A stretch of 64,000 bases of DNA from assembly GCF_043555935.1 (NCBI RefSeq), contig NZ_JBIGIB010000002.1:839646-903645 (forward strand), in the 5' to 3' direction. This DNA is from Pelomonas baiyunensis (lineage in GTDB: Bacteria > Pseudomonadota > Gammaproteobacteria > Burkholderiales > Burkholderiaceae_C). Positions 7,690 through 15,971 of the stretch are shown here, piece after piece. The notes beneath the pieces are model-generated. The model was not told the origin of the DNA. It made no database searches and saw nothing but the letters and a program-made list of their open reading frames with translations. Within the stretch, counting starts at the first letter, position 1, and each line of letters opens with the position of its first letter. Both the position numbers and the translations under genes were made by a program.

Positions 7690-10566
7690 ATGACCTTGAG
7701 CCAAGACAAGCGTGCCGCCAGTGGCGCCGTGTCCTTCCGCATCAGCCAGGTGGCCGTGGGCTGCACGCTGCTGATCGCGGCCGCTGCCGCCACCGCGCAG
7801 CAACAGCCTCAGCAACTCGAAACCGTGACCGTCACCGGTATCCGCAAGGGCATCGAAGACGCGATCTCGGTCAAGAAGAACAACGACTCCATCGTTGAAG
7901 CGATCTCCGCCGAAGACATCGGCAAGCTGCCCGACGCCAGCGTCGCGGAATCGGTGTCGCGTCTGCCCGGCGTGACCTCGCAGCGCAACAAGTCCACCGG
8001 CAAGGCCAGCAACGTCAGCGTGCGCGGCATGTCGCCCGACTTCAACGGCGCGCTGCTGAACGGCCGCGAGCAAGCCTCCAGCGGCGACAGCCGTGGCGTG
8101 GAATTCGACCTGTACCCCTCCGAACTGCTGGGCTCGGTCGTCATCTACAAAACGCCGGACGCCCAACTCGTGGGTCAAGGCCTGGCGTCCACCATCGACC
8201 TGCGCACCGCACGTCCGCTGGACTTCGCCAAGCGCACCATCGCCGTGAACCGCCGCAACCAGCGCACGGGCGTGTCCTCGGGCGCCGGTGAAGGCACGGG
8301 CGACCGCACCTCGCTGTCTTACGTCGACCAGTTCTTCGACCGCACCGTGGGTGTGGCCCTGGGCCTGGTTCGTTTCAAGGAAGAGGGCGCTGACCAACAG
8401 AAGTTCAACTCCTGGGGCGGCTGGAACGTCGACGACTGGGTCACCACCAAGGGCACCGGCTCGCCGCTGGCCCGTGCAGGTCAGTGCGCTGACATGGCCA
8501 AGACCGACGCCACCATCGTGTGCGGCACCACCAAGTACAAGGTGCAAGGCGGCTTCACGGCGGACACCGAAAGCAGCACGGCTCAGCGCGACGGCGCCAT
8601 GGCCACGTTCCAGTTCAAGCCCAACAAGGACTTCGAGTCCACGCTGGACTTCTTCCGCTCCAAGGGCACCTTCGGTCTGAAGAAGACCGGTCTGGAAGGC
8701 GCAATCGGCGGCAACGACAACGGTGCGTACGACCCCGTGGGCGTCATCACCAACTACACGCTGGGCAACGGCGTGGTGTCGGCCGGTACGCTGTCCAACT
8801 ACAAGGGCGTGGTTCGCAACCACGTTGAAGGCGGCGACGACAAGCTGACCTCCTGGGGCTGGAACAACAAGCTGAAGGTGTCCGACTGGACGCTGATTGG
8901 CGACATCTCGCAGTCCAAGGTGACGCGTGACAGCTCGCGCTACGAAACCACCGCCGGCCAGCCTGGCCCGCAGAGCAACCCCAACCTGGGCAGCATCAGC
9001 TGGAGCGGCTTTGACGGCGGCAACTTCACCAGCGTGAAGTACAGCACCAGCCTGAACTACGCCGACCGCGCGGTCGCCAAGTTGACGGACGTGAACGGCT
9101 GGAGCGGTGGCGCCAGCTCGCCGCAGGCCGGTTACGTGGCTCTGCCGCACGTGGAAGACAAGGTCAGCTCGTTCCGCGCTGCCGCTCGCACCGACCTGAG
9201 CTTCGGCCCGATTGCCGCTGCCGAGTTCGGCGTGAACTACACCAAGCGCGACAAGGTCCGCACCACCCAGGAAGGCCGTCTGGTCATCAAGGGTGGCGAC
9301 CCCTACGGCGTGGCCGCCGTGCCGGGCTCGGGCACCGCGATTGCTGGCACCACCGGCCTGCAAGTCGTGTCCTGGGATCCGCGTGGTTCGCTGGGTTCGA
9401 TCTATGAGCTGGGCCGCAAGGTGGACGCCGACATCCTGAACAAGGACTGGACCGTCACCGAAAAGGTCACCACCAGCTACGCCAAGGGTGAGCTGGACGG
9501 CGAGCTGTTCGGCCTGCACTACCGTGGCAACGCCGGTCTGCAGATTGTGAACGCCGACCAGCAATCCACCGGCTTCAACGTCGACCGCACCACCTGCACC
9601 GGCAACACCGCCGCCACCTGCCCGGGCGCCACCGTGGGCCGTGGCACGTCGTACACCGACGTGCTGCCCAGCCTGAACGTGGGCTTCGACCTGGGCGACG
9701 ACCAAGTGGTTCGCCTGGCCGCCGCCAAGGTGCTGTCGCGCCCGAACATGGGTGACATGCGCGCCAGCCTGGGCTTCAGCCTGAACAACTCTGGCACGCC
9801 CATCCTGACCGGCAGCGGCGGCAACCCGGAGCTGAAGCCGTTCAAGGCCACGGCACTGGACCTGTCGTACGAAAAGTACTTCGGCAAGAAGGGCTACCTG
9901 AGCGTGGCGGGCTTCTACAAGAAGCTGGACACCTACATCCTGCGCGTGCCGACGGTCTTCGACTTCAAGCAATACGTGGGCGCTGCCACGCCGCTGCCGC
10001 AAACCGGCCCGTACAAGGGCTCCACGATGGGTCTGCTGGACCAGCCGATCAACGGCACCGGCGGCAACATCAAGGGCATCGAACTGGCTCTGAACGTGCC
10101 GCTGTCGATGGTCAGCTCGTGGCTGGATGGCTTTGGCGTGCAGGTCAACCACTCCAGCACCAGCAGCTCGGTGCAACTGCCGACCTCGGGCTTCTCGGTG
10201 GAAAGCGTGACCCCGGTCACCATCCCGCTGCCGGGTCTGTCCAAGAAGGTGACGAACTTCCGCTTCTACTACGAGGCTCACGGCCTGCAAGTGGCGGTCG
10301 CTCAGCGCAAGCGTTCGGACTTCCTCGGCGAAATCAGCGACTTCCAGGACAACCGTCAGCTGACCTTCATCAAGGGCGAGTCCATCGTCGACCTGCAGGT
10401 GTCGTACGAGTTCGACAGTGGCTGGCTGAAGGGCCTGTCGCTGCTGGCTCAGGGCAACAACATGACGAACTCGAAGTTCCAGCGCTACTCGTCCTCGCCC
10501 AGCGAGATCACCGAGTCGATCAAGTACGGCAAGACCTACCTGTTCGGCGTGAACTACAAGTTCTGA
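7690..10566 (+). CDS. TonB-dependent outer-membrane receptor, probable oligosaccharide importer
   Basis: A 958-residue TonB-dependent receptor of the Xanthomonas/Caulobacter type to which the maltodextrin receptor MalA of Caulobacter belongs. A signal peptide ends near ATAQQ (residue 36), a TonB box ETVTVTG lies at 44-50, and a plug domain follows (LPDASVAESVSRLPGV, NVSVRGMSPDFNGALLNGRE). The rest is a 22-strand-type barrel ending in the outer-membrane C-terminal signature with a final Phe (FGVNYKF). Uptake would be powered by TonB-ExbBD, encoded elsewhere. Its neighbours (glucokinases, a MalEFG importer, GH13 and GH32 enzymes) and the upstream operator point to a maltodextrin or sucrose-type ligand rather than iron, but the ligand is inferred. 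A terminator follows at 10621-10656. Confidence 0.9.
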   Translation: MTLSQDKRAASGAVSFRISQVAVGCTLLIAAAAATAQQQPQQLETVTVTGIRKGIEDAISVKKNNDSIVEAISAEDIGKLPDASVAESVSRLPGVTSQRNKSTGKASNVSVRGMSPDFNGALLNGREQASSGDSRGVEFDLYPSELLGSVVIYKTPDAQLVGQGLASTIDLRTARPLDFAKRTIAVNRRNQRTGVSSGAGEGTGDRTSLSYVDQFFDRTVGVALGLVRFKEEGADQQKFNSWGGWNVDDWVTTKGTGSPLARAGQCADMAKTDATIVCGTTKYKVQGGFTADTESSTAQRDGAMATFQFKPNKDFESTLDFFRSKGTFGLKKTGLEGAIGGNDNGAYDPVGVITNYTLGNGVVSAGTLSNYKGVVRNHVEGGDDKLTSWGWNNKLKVSDWTLIGDISQSKVTRDSSRYETTAGQPGPQSNPNLGSISWSGFDGGNFTSVKYSTSLNYADRAVAKLTDVNGWSGGASSPQAGYVALPHVEDKVSSFRAAARTDLSFGPIAAAEFGVNYTKRDKVRTTQEGRLVIKGGDPYGVAAVPGSGTAIAGTTGLQVVSWDPRGSLGSIYELGRKVDADILNKDWTVTEKVTTSYAKGELDGELFGLHYRGNAGLQIVNADQQSTGFNVDRTTCTGNTAATCPGATVGRGTSYTDVLPSLNVGFDLGDDQVVRLAAAKVLSRPNMGDMRASLGFSLNNSGTPILTGSGGNPELKPFKATALDLSYEKYFGKKGYLSVAGFYKKLDTYILRVPTVFDFKQYVGAATPLPQTGPYKGSTMGLLDQPINGTGGNIKGIELALNVPLSMVSSWLDGFGVQVNHSSTSSSVQLPTSGFSVESVTPVTIPLPGLSKKVTNFRFYYEAHGLQVAVAQRKRSDFLGEISDFQDNRQLTFIKGESIVDLQVSYEFDSGWLKGLSLLAQGNNMTNSKFQRYSSSPSEITESIKYGKTYLFGVNYKF

Positions 10567-10620
10567 TGCACGGTTGCGGGTTCTGCCTCCCGCGCAGAAC
10601 CCCACTCCTGAGTTAGAACC

Positions 10621-10656
10621 AAGACCCCGCAGCCGCCGCGCCCGCGGGGTCTTTTT
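10621..10656 (+). terminator. Rho-independent terminator between the TonB receptor and the halogenase
   Basis: Perfect 10-bp arms AAGACCCCGC (10621-10630) and GCGGGGTCTT (10644-10653), running into a T-tract. It lies 55 bases after the receptor stop and 21 bases before the halogenase ATG. It would end or attenuate receptor transcription. Confidence 0.85.
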
Positions 10657-10676
10657 CCTTGTGTTGATATCTCCCC

Positions 10677-12197
10677 ATGCCTGACACCCTGATCCAAGAC
10701 ATCGTCATCGTTGGCGGCGGCACCGCCGGCTGGATGACGGCCGCCGCCCTGTCTGCCGTTGTGGGCGACCGCTACCGCATCCGTGTGGTGGAGTCCGAAG
10801 AGATTGGCACCGTGGGCGTGGGCGAGGCCACGATTCCGATGATCCAGCGCTTCAACCGCGTGCTGGGCATCGACGAAAACGAATTCCTGCGGGAGACCTA
10901 CGGCACCTTCAAGCTCGGCATCGAGTTTGTGAACTGGGGCCGCCAGGGCGACCGCTACATGCACGGGTTCGGCCGCGTGGGCCAAGACCTCTGGACCGTG
11001 CCGTTTGACCAGTACTGGCACCGCATGCGTTCGGTGGGCCGTGCGGCACCGCTGGAGCAGTACTCCATCACCCGGATGGCGGCGCTGGCCAACAAGTTCA
11101 TGCCGGCCCGCACCGACATCGAGAACTCGCCGCTGGCCGACATCACCTACGCCTACCACTTCGACGCCAGCCTGTACGCGCGTTACCTGCGCCGCAAGAG
11201 CGAGGCGCGTGGCGTGCGGCGCACCGAAGGCAAGATCACCCATGCCGAGCGCCGCGGCAGTGGCCCCCACCCCGGCCACATTGCGGCGGTGGTGCTGGAG
11301 GGCGGCGAGCGCGTGGCGGGTGACCTCTTCATCGATTGCTCCGGCATGCGCGGCCTGCTGATTGAGCAGACGCTGGAAACCGGTTACGAAAACTGGAGCC
11401 ACTGGCTGCCCTGCGACCGCGCCCTGGCCGTGCCGTGTGAGCCGGCGCCGGTGCTCACGCCCTACACCCGCTCGACCGCGCACCAGGCCGGCTGGCAGTG
11501 GCGCATTCCGCTGCAGCACCGCATCGGCAACGGCCATGTGTACTGCAGCCAGTTCCTGAGCGACGACGAAGCCGCTGCCACGTTGCTGGCCAACCTCGAC
11601 GGCAAGCCCATGGCCGACCCGCGTCCCATCAAGTTCACCACCGGCATGCGCCGGAAGGCGTGGAACGAGAACGTGGTGGCCATCGGCCTGTCCAGCGGGT
11701 TCCTGGAGCCGCTGGAGTCCACCTCCATCCACCTGATCCAGGCCGCGGTGCAGCAACTGATCGACTTCTTCCCGGACCAAGGCTTCGCCGCGGCCGACAT
11801 TGACGAGTTCAACCGCCACAGCCGCTTCCACTACGAGCGCATCCGCGACTTCATCATCCTGCACTACCACGTGAACCAGCGGGACGATGCCGAGTTCTGG
11901 AAGGCCTGCGCGCACATGAGCATCCCGGACTCGCTGCGCGAAAAGATCGAGCTCTACCAAAGCCACGGCCGCGTGGTGCGCTTCAACAACGAACTCTTCA
12001 CCGAAGTGGGCTGGTTGCAGGTGCTGGAGGGCCAGAACCTGCTGCCTCGCCGCCACCACCCGCTGGCCCGTTTGCAGTCGGACGACGCCACGGCGGCTTA
12101 CCTGGAAAGCGTTCGCGCCGTGATTGGCAAGTGCGTGGACGTCATGCCCGACCACGCGGCCTACATCGCCGAGCACTGCGCCGCCGCGCCGATGTGA
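10677..12197 (+). CDS. Flavin-dependent halogenase of the tryptophan-halogenase family
   Basis: A 506-residue relative of PrnA/RebH, enzymes that use FADH2, oxygen and halide to chlorinate or brominate indoles. Visible features: the FAD-binding GGGTAG at 13-18, GVGEATIP at 47-54, and the active-site lysine in TFKLGIEFVNW (K79, the same number as in PrnA). There is also a halogenase-type WQWRIP (273-278) and FLEPLEST with the catalytic glutamate (E347). The position after EST is Ser, not the usual Gly. Such halogenases often sit beside sugar-type TonB receptors in Xanthomonas and Caulobacter relatives, and their natural substrate there is not established. No clear ribosome site precedes the ATG, and a terminator separates it from the receptor. 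Confidence 0.88.
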   Translation: MPDTLIQDIVIVGGGTAGWMTAAALSAVVGDRYRIRVVESEEIGTVGVGEATIPMIQRFNRVLGIDENEFLRETYGTFKLGIEFVNWGRQGDRYMHGFGRVGQDLWTVPFDQYWHRMRSVGRAAPLEQYSITRMAALANKFMPARTDIENSPLADITYAYHFDASLYARYLRRKSEARGVRRTEGKITHAERRGSGPHPGHIAAVVLEGGERVAGDLFIDCSGMRGLLIEQTLETGYENWSHWLPCDRALAVPCEPAPVLTPYTRSTAHQAGWQWRIPLQHRIGNGHVYCSQFLSDDEAAATLLANLDGKPMADPRPIKFTTGMRRKAWNENVVAIGLSSGFLEPLESTSIHLIQAAVQQLIDFFPDQGFAAADIDEFNRHSRFHYERIRDFIILHYHVNQRDDAEFWKACAHMSIPDSLREKIELYQSHGRVVRFNNELFTEVGWLQVLEGQNLLPRRHHPLARLQSDDATAAYLESVRAVIGKCVDVMPDHAAYIAEHCAAAPM

Positions 12198-12282
12198 GCC
12201 TGAGGCCACGGGCGACGCCACCTCTTCCCACCGCACCATGGCCTCCTTCGTTTGCTCCTCTCCTGCGCAGGGCCGTCGCGCG

Positions 12283-12297
12283 TTGAAATCGATTGCC
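12283..12297. promoter_or_regulatory. Possible operator box upstream of the first MalE gene
   Basis: TTGAAATCGATTGCC shares the AAATCGAT core with the box at 7459-7473 in front of the TonB receptor. The dyad is only partial (central ATCGAT). It lies 15 bases before the malE-like start, in the 114-bp gap after the halogenase gene. It could be a LacI-family site or chance. Confidence 0.25.
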
Positions 12298-12311
12298 GTG
12301 TGGGGGCACGC

Positions 12312-13535
12312 ATGCTGACGCGCCGCCAGCTCGGCGTGGCAGGCCTGTCCTGCGCGTGGGCTTCTGGGCGCGAGGCGGCCGCAGCACCCGCTGCCGTGGG
12401 CCAGCAGGCGCCGCTGGTGGTGTGGTTCACGGTGCAGGGGGCCGCGGGCATGCGCCGCGTGGCCGAGCGTTTCACGGCGGCGACGGGCGTGCCGGTGGTC
12501 ATCGAGACGCCGGACGACGGGCCCAGCAAGTTCCAGCAGGCCGCTTCAGCCGGCAAGGGCCCCGACATCTACAGCTACAGCCACGACCGGCTGGGCGAAT
12601 GGGTGGCGGGCGGCCTGCTGCAAGCTGTGTCGCCGCCGCGCGCTCTGCGTGAGGACATCACCCCCGTGGCGTGGGAGGGCTTCACCTGGCAAGGGCGTGT
12701 TTGGGGCTACCCGTACGCCATCGAGTCGGTGGCACTCATCTACAACCGCCGCCTGGTGCCGCAGCCGCCCAAGACGTTTGACGAGGTGGTGGCGCTGGAC
12801 GACCGCCTGCAGCGCCAAGGGCGTCGCGCCATCCTGTGGGACTACACGAACAACTACTTCTCCTGGCCGCTGCTGGCCGCACGCGGCCCGGACGCGGGCT
12901 ACGCCTTCCAGCGTCGGCCCGACGGCAGCTTTGATGCGCGCGACACCGGCGTGGCGCAGCCCGGCGCGGTGCGCGGCGCGGCGCTGATCGCGCGCTTGGT
13001 GCAAGAGGGCCGCATGCCCGCCGGCAGTGGCTATGCCGAAATGGAGGCCGCACTCGCCACGGGCCGGGTGGCGATGATGATCAACGGCCCCTGGAGCTGG
13101 GTGAACCTGCAGCGGGTGGGCGTGGACTTTGGCGTGGTGCCGGTGCCGGCTGTGGGCGGTGCGGCGGCCAGCCCGTTTGTGGGCGTGCGGGGCATGATGA
13201 TCAATCGCGCCTGCCGGCAGCGGGAGGTGGCCATCGAGTTTCTGGAGCACTTCCTGCTCACGCCCGAGGGCCTGCGCGATCTGGACGCGGCGGAGCCCAT
13301 CGGCGCCGCCGCGAGCCAGCGCTTTCTGGCCGAGCTGTTGCAGCGCCCGAACGGGCACCGCATCGCGGGCCTGGTGGCGTCAGCACGCGACGGGGTGGTG
13401 ACGCCCAGCATCCCGGAAATGGGTCGCTTCTGGGCGGCGATGAAATCCGCGCTGACCGCCATGACCGAGGGCCGGCAAGGCGCGGCCGAGGCCCTGGCCG
13501 GCGCGCGCCAGCGCATCCTGGAGGCGGGGCTGTGA
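12312..13535 (+). CDS. Maltose/oligosaccharide-binding periplasmic protein (MalE-like)
   Basis: A 407-residue family-1 extracellular solute-binding protein. The N-terminus MLTRRQLGVAGL is a twin-arginine-like export signal, processed near the Ala-rich stretch at residues 20-28. MalE-type segments follow: LVVWFTVQGAAGMRRVAERF, GKGPDIYSYSHDRLGEW, WGYPYAIESVALIYNR and MMINGPWSWVNL. ATG at 12312 is preferred to an upstream in-frame start because GGGGG lies just before it and it places the signal at the N-terminus. The stop overlaps the MalF start. It resembles the MalE of the second importer (40575-41750) but is clearly diverged, which suggests a different ligand, perhaps sucrose-type given the GH32 gene downstream. 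Confidence 0.9.
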   Translation: MLTRRQLGVAGLSCAWASGREAAAAPAAVGQQAPLVVWFTVQGAAGMRRVAERFTAATGVPVVIETPDDGPSKFQQAASAGKGPDIYSYSHDRLGEWVAGGLLQAVSPPRALREDITPVAWEGFTWQGRVWGYPYAIESVALIYNRRLVPQPPKTFDEVVALDDRLQRQGRRAILWDYTNNYFSWPLLAARGPDAGYAFQRRPDGSFDARDTGVAQPGAVRGAALIARLVQEGRMPAGSGYAEMEAALATGRVAMMINGPWSWVNLQRVGVDFGVVPVPAVGGAAASPFVGVRGMMINRACRQREVAIEFLEHFLLTPEGLRDLDAAEPIGAAASQRFLAELLQRPNGHRIAGLVASARDGVVTPSIPEMGRFWAAMKSALTAMTEGRQGAAEALAGARQRILEAGL

Positions 13536-15079
13536 CGGCCACGGGACGGCGACTTCGGGCCGCGCTGACCGCCGCGGCGGCGTTGCTGGGCCTGTTCGGC
13601 CTGCAAGCTCTGTACGCCCAAGGCCAGCCGCTGCTGGCCGCGGCCTTGCTCGGTGCGGGTGCCCTGGTGCTGTGGGCCTACACGGCCGGGCGCAGCGCGG
13701 CCTTGCGCTTCTTGCTGCCGGGGCTGCTGGCGGCGGGCGTGTTCGTGGTGCTGCCGCTGGTGTTCACCGTGGGCATGGGCTTCACGAACTACAGCGCGCG
13801 CAACCTGCTGCCGCTGGACGAGGCCCGCGCGCTGCTGCTGGCCGAGCACCGCCAGGCCGAGGGCAGCGAGCGCGCCTTTCACCTGCACGACACCGCTGCC
13901 GGCCTGTGGCTCGAACTGGAAAGGGAGGGCGCGGCCCCGGTGCCGCTGGATGACGCCGCCACGCCGCGCGTGCTGCCGCTGCAGCCGCTGCCCAGCCCGC
14001 TGCCGTGGCCCGCGGCGCCGCCGAACGCCGACCGGGCCGATGCCCCCGATGCCCCGAACCTGAGGCTGCACGTGCGGCACCTCGCCCGCTTGCGCACGCT
14101 GACCCTGCGACTCCCGCAGGGGCCGGCGTATCGGCTCGCCACGCTGCGCGAGTTCGCGGTGCAAACGCCGCTGTTCACCGCCGATGCCGATGGCAGCCTG
14201 CGCGAGGCCACCACGGGCCGGGTCTTTCGGCCCGACGCGAGCACCGGCTTCTTCACCAGCGCGTCCGGTGACCGGCTGCAGCCGGGCTTTCGTGTGTCCG
14301 TGGGTTGGCAGCACTACACGCGGCTGTTCACCGATGCCCGGCTCAGCGCGCCGTTCGCCGCCGTGTTCGGCTGGACGGTGCTGTTCGCGGCCGGCAGCGT
14401 GGCGCTCACGGCCGCCCTGGGGCTTGTGCTGGCGGCGCTGCTGAACTGGCAAAGCCTGGAAGGGCGCTCGGTGTACCGGCTGGTGCTGTTCCTGCCGTAC
14501 GCGGTGCCGGCCTTCATTTCCATTTTGGTGTTCAAGGGCCTGTTCAACCAGAACCTGGGGGAAATCAACCTCGTGCTGCACGGCCTGTTCGGTGTGAAGC
14601 CGGCGTGGTTCTCCGACCCCACTTACGCGCGGCTAATGCTGCTGCTGGTGAACCTGTGGCTGGGGTTCCCGTACATGACGGTGCTGTGCAGCGGGCTGAT
14701 TCAGTCCATCCCGGCCGACCTGTACGAAGCCAGCGCCGAGGCCGGCGCGGGGCCGTGGGTGAACTTCTCCCAGATCACGCTGCCGCTCATCCTGAAGCCG
14801 CTGACGCCGCTGCTGATTGCCAGCTTCGCGTTCAATTTCAACAACTTCGTGCTGATCAGCCTGCTCACTGGCGGCCGGCCGGACCAGCTCGACGCCGCCT
14901 TGCCCGCCGGCACCACCGACCTGCTGGTGACCTACACCTGGCGCATTGCCTTTCAAGACTCGGGCCAGCAGTTCGGCCTGGCTGCGGCGGTGTCCACGCT
15001 GATCTTCGTGCTGGTGGCCGGCATCACGCTGGTGCAAATGCGCCTGACCCGCCAGCAGGCCCAGGAAGGACGGCGCTGA
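13532..15079 (+). CDS. malF: ABC sugar importer permease, MalF-like
   Basis: A 515-residue inner-membrane permease of the MalF type. Several N-terminal helices come first, including GLFGLQALYAQ and FVVLPLVFTVGMGFTNYS. A large periplasmic loop (about residues 90-270) follows, like the P2 domain of MalF. The C-terminal permease fold carries the EAA loop that contacts the ATPase (YEASAEAGAGPWVNFSQITLP). Translation starts at GTG 13532, whose last bases overlap the MalE-like stop (GTGA), so the two are translationally coupled. malG follows after one base. The importer has no ATPase gene in this operon and probably uses MalK encoded at 41747-42868. Confidence 0.92.
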   Translation: MTATGRRLRAALTAAAALLGLFGLQALYAQGQPLLAAALLGAGALVLWAYTAGRSAALRFLLPGLLAAGVFVVLPLVFTVGMGFTNYSARNLLPLDEARALLLAEHRQAEGSERAFHLHDTAAGLWLELEREGAAPVPLDDAATPRVLPLQPLPSPLPWPAAPPNADRADAPDAPNLRLHVRHLARLRTLTLRLPQGPAYRLATLREFAVQTPLFTADADGSLREATTGRVFRPDASTGFFTSASGDRLQPGFRVSVGWQHYTRLFTDARLSAPFAAVFGWTVLFAAGSVALTAALGLVLAALLNWQSLEGRSVYRLVLFLPYAVPAFISILVFKGLFNQNLGEINLVLHGLFGVKPAWFSDPTYARLMLLLVNLWLGFPYMTVLCSGLIQSIPADLYEASAEAGAGPWVNFSQITLPLILKPLTPLLIASFAFNFNNFVLISLLTGGRPDQLDAALPAGTTDLLVTYTWRIAFQDSGQQFGLAAAVSTLIFVLVAGITLVQMRLTRQQAQEGRR

Positions 15080-15080
15080 C

Positions 15081-15971
15081 ATGGCCATCGTGCAACCCAA
15101 GTCGCAGCGCTGGCGCAAGGTGGCGGCGCATTTGTTTCTGCTGAGCCTGTGCGCGCTGGTGCTGCTGCCCTTTGTGGTGGTGCTGTCGGTGTCGCTGCGC
15201 CCGGGCAACTTCGCGGTGGGCTCGCTGTGGCCCGAGAACGTGAGCTGGGAGCATTGGCGCTTCGTGTTGGGCCTGCCCACCACGCTGCCTGATGGGCGGG
15301 TGCTGGAGCCCGACCTGCCGGTGCTGCGCTGGCTGTGGAATTCCATCGTCGTGGCCACCGCCACCGGCGTGCTCACGCTGGCGTTTTCCACCACCTGTGC
15401 CTATGCCTTGTCGCGGCTGCGCTTCCGGGGGCGGGGCGTGGTGCTGGGGGCGCTGATGTTGATGCAGATGTTCCCGGCCGTGCTGGCCTTGGTGGCCATC
15501 TACGCCATCTTCGACCGGCTGGGCGCGGCCTTTCCGGCGGTGGGCCTCAACACGCACGCCTCGCTCATCCTGGCGTACTCCGGAGGCATCGCCATGCATG
15601 TCTGGACGCTCAAGGGCTACTACGACACCTTGCCGCTGGAAATCGAAGAGGCCGCTCGCGTGGACGGCGCCACCGTGGCGCAAAGCTTCTGGCGCGTGCT
15701 GCTGCCGATGTCGCTGCCCATGCTGGCGGTGGTGTTCCTGCTGGCTTTCATTGGCGCCATCGTGGAGTACCCCGTGGCCTCGGTGCTGCTCACGCAGCAA
15801 GACCTGCTCACGCTGTCGGTCGGCGCCAAGCTGTTTGTGCATGAACACAACTTCCGCTGGGGCGACTTTGCCGCAGCGGCGTTGCTGTCGGGCGCGCCGA
15901 TCACGGTCGTATTTCTGCTGGCCCAGCGCTGGCTCATCGCCGGCCTGGCGGCCGGTGGCGTCAAAGGATGA
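15081..15971 (+). CDS. malG: ABC sugar importer permease, MalG-like
   Basis: A 296-residue MalG-type permease with six predicted membrane helices, the first at about residues 16-38. The EAA loop is IEEAARVDGATVAQSFWRVLLP near residues 190-212, and the C-terminus GGVKG is shared exactly with the second MalG at 37969-38859. A ribosome site (AAGGA) lies upstream of the ATG. The stop overlaps the start of the GH13 gene (ATGA). It pairs with the preceding MalF-like protein. Confidence 0.92.
   Translation: MAIVQPKSQRWRKVAAHLFLLSLCALVLLPFVVVLSVSLRPGNFAVGSLWPENVSWEHWRFVLGLPTTLPDGRVLEPDLPVLRWLWNSIVVATATGVLTLAFSTTCAYALSRLRFRGRGVVLGALMLMQMFPAVLALVAIYAIFDRLGAAFPAVGLNTHASLILAYSGGIAMHVWTLKGYYDTLPLEIEEAARVDGATVAQSFWRVLLPMSLPMLAVVFLLAFIGAIVEYPVASVLLTQQDLLTLSVGAKLFVHEHNFRWGDFAAAALLSGAPITVVFLLAQRWLIAGLAAGGVKG

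Noticed and set aside
7555..10605. 1016-codon minus-strand open frame opposite the TonB receptor
   Set aside because: It mirrors the receptor codons and has no ribosome site or family motif. The plus-strand receptor explains the region.
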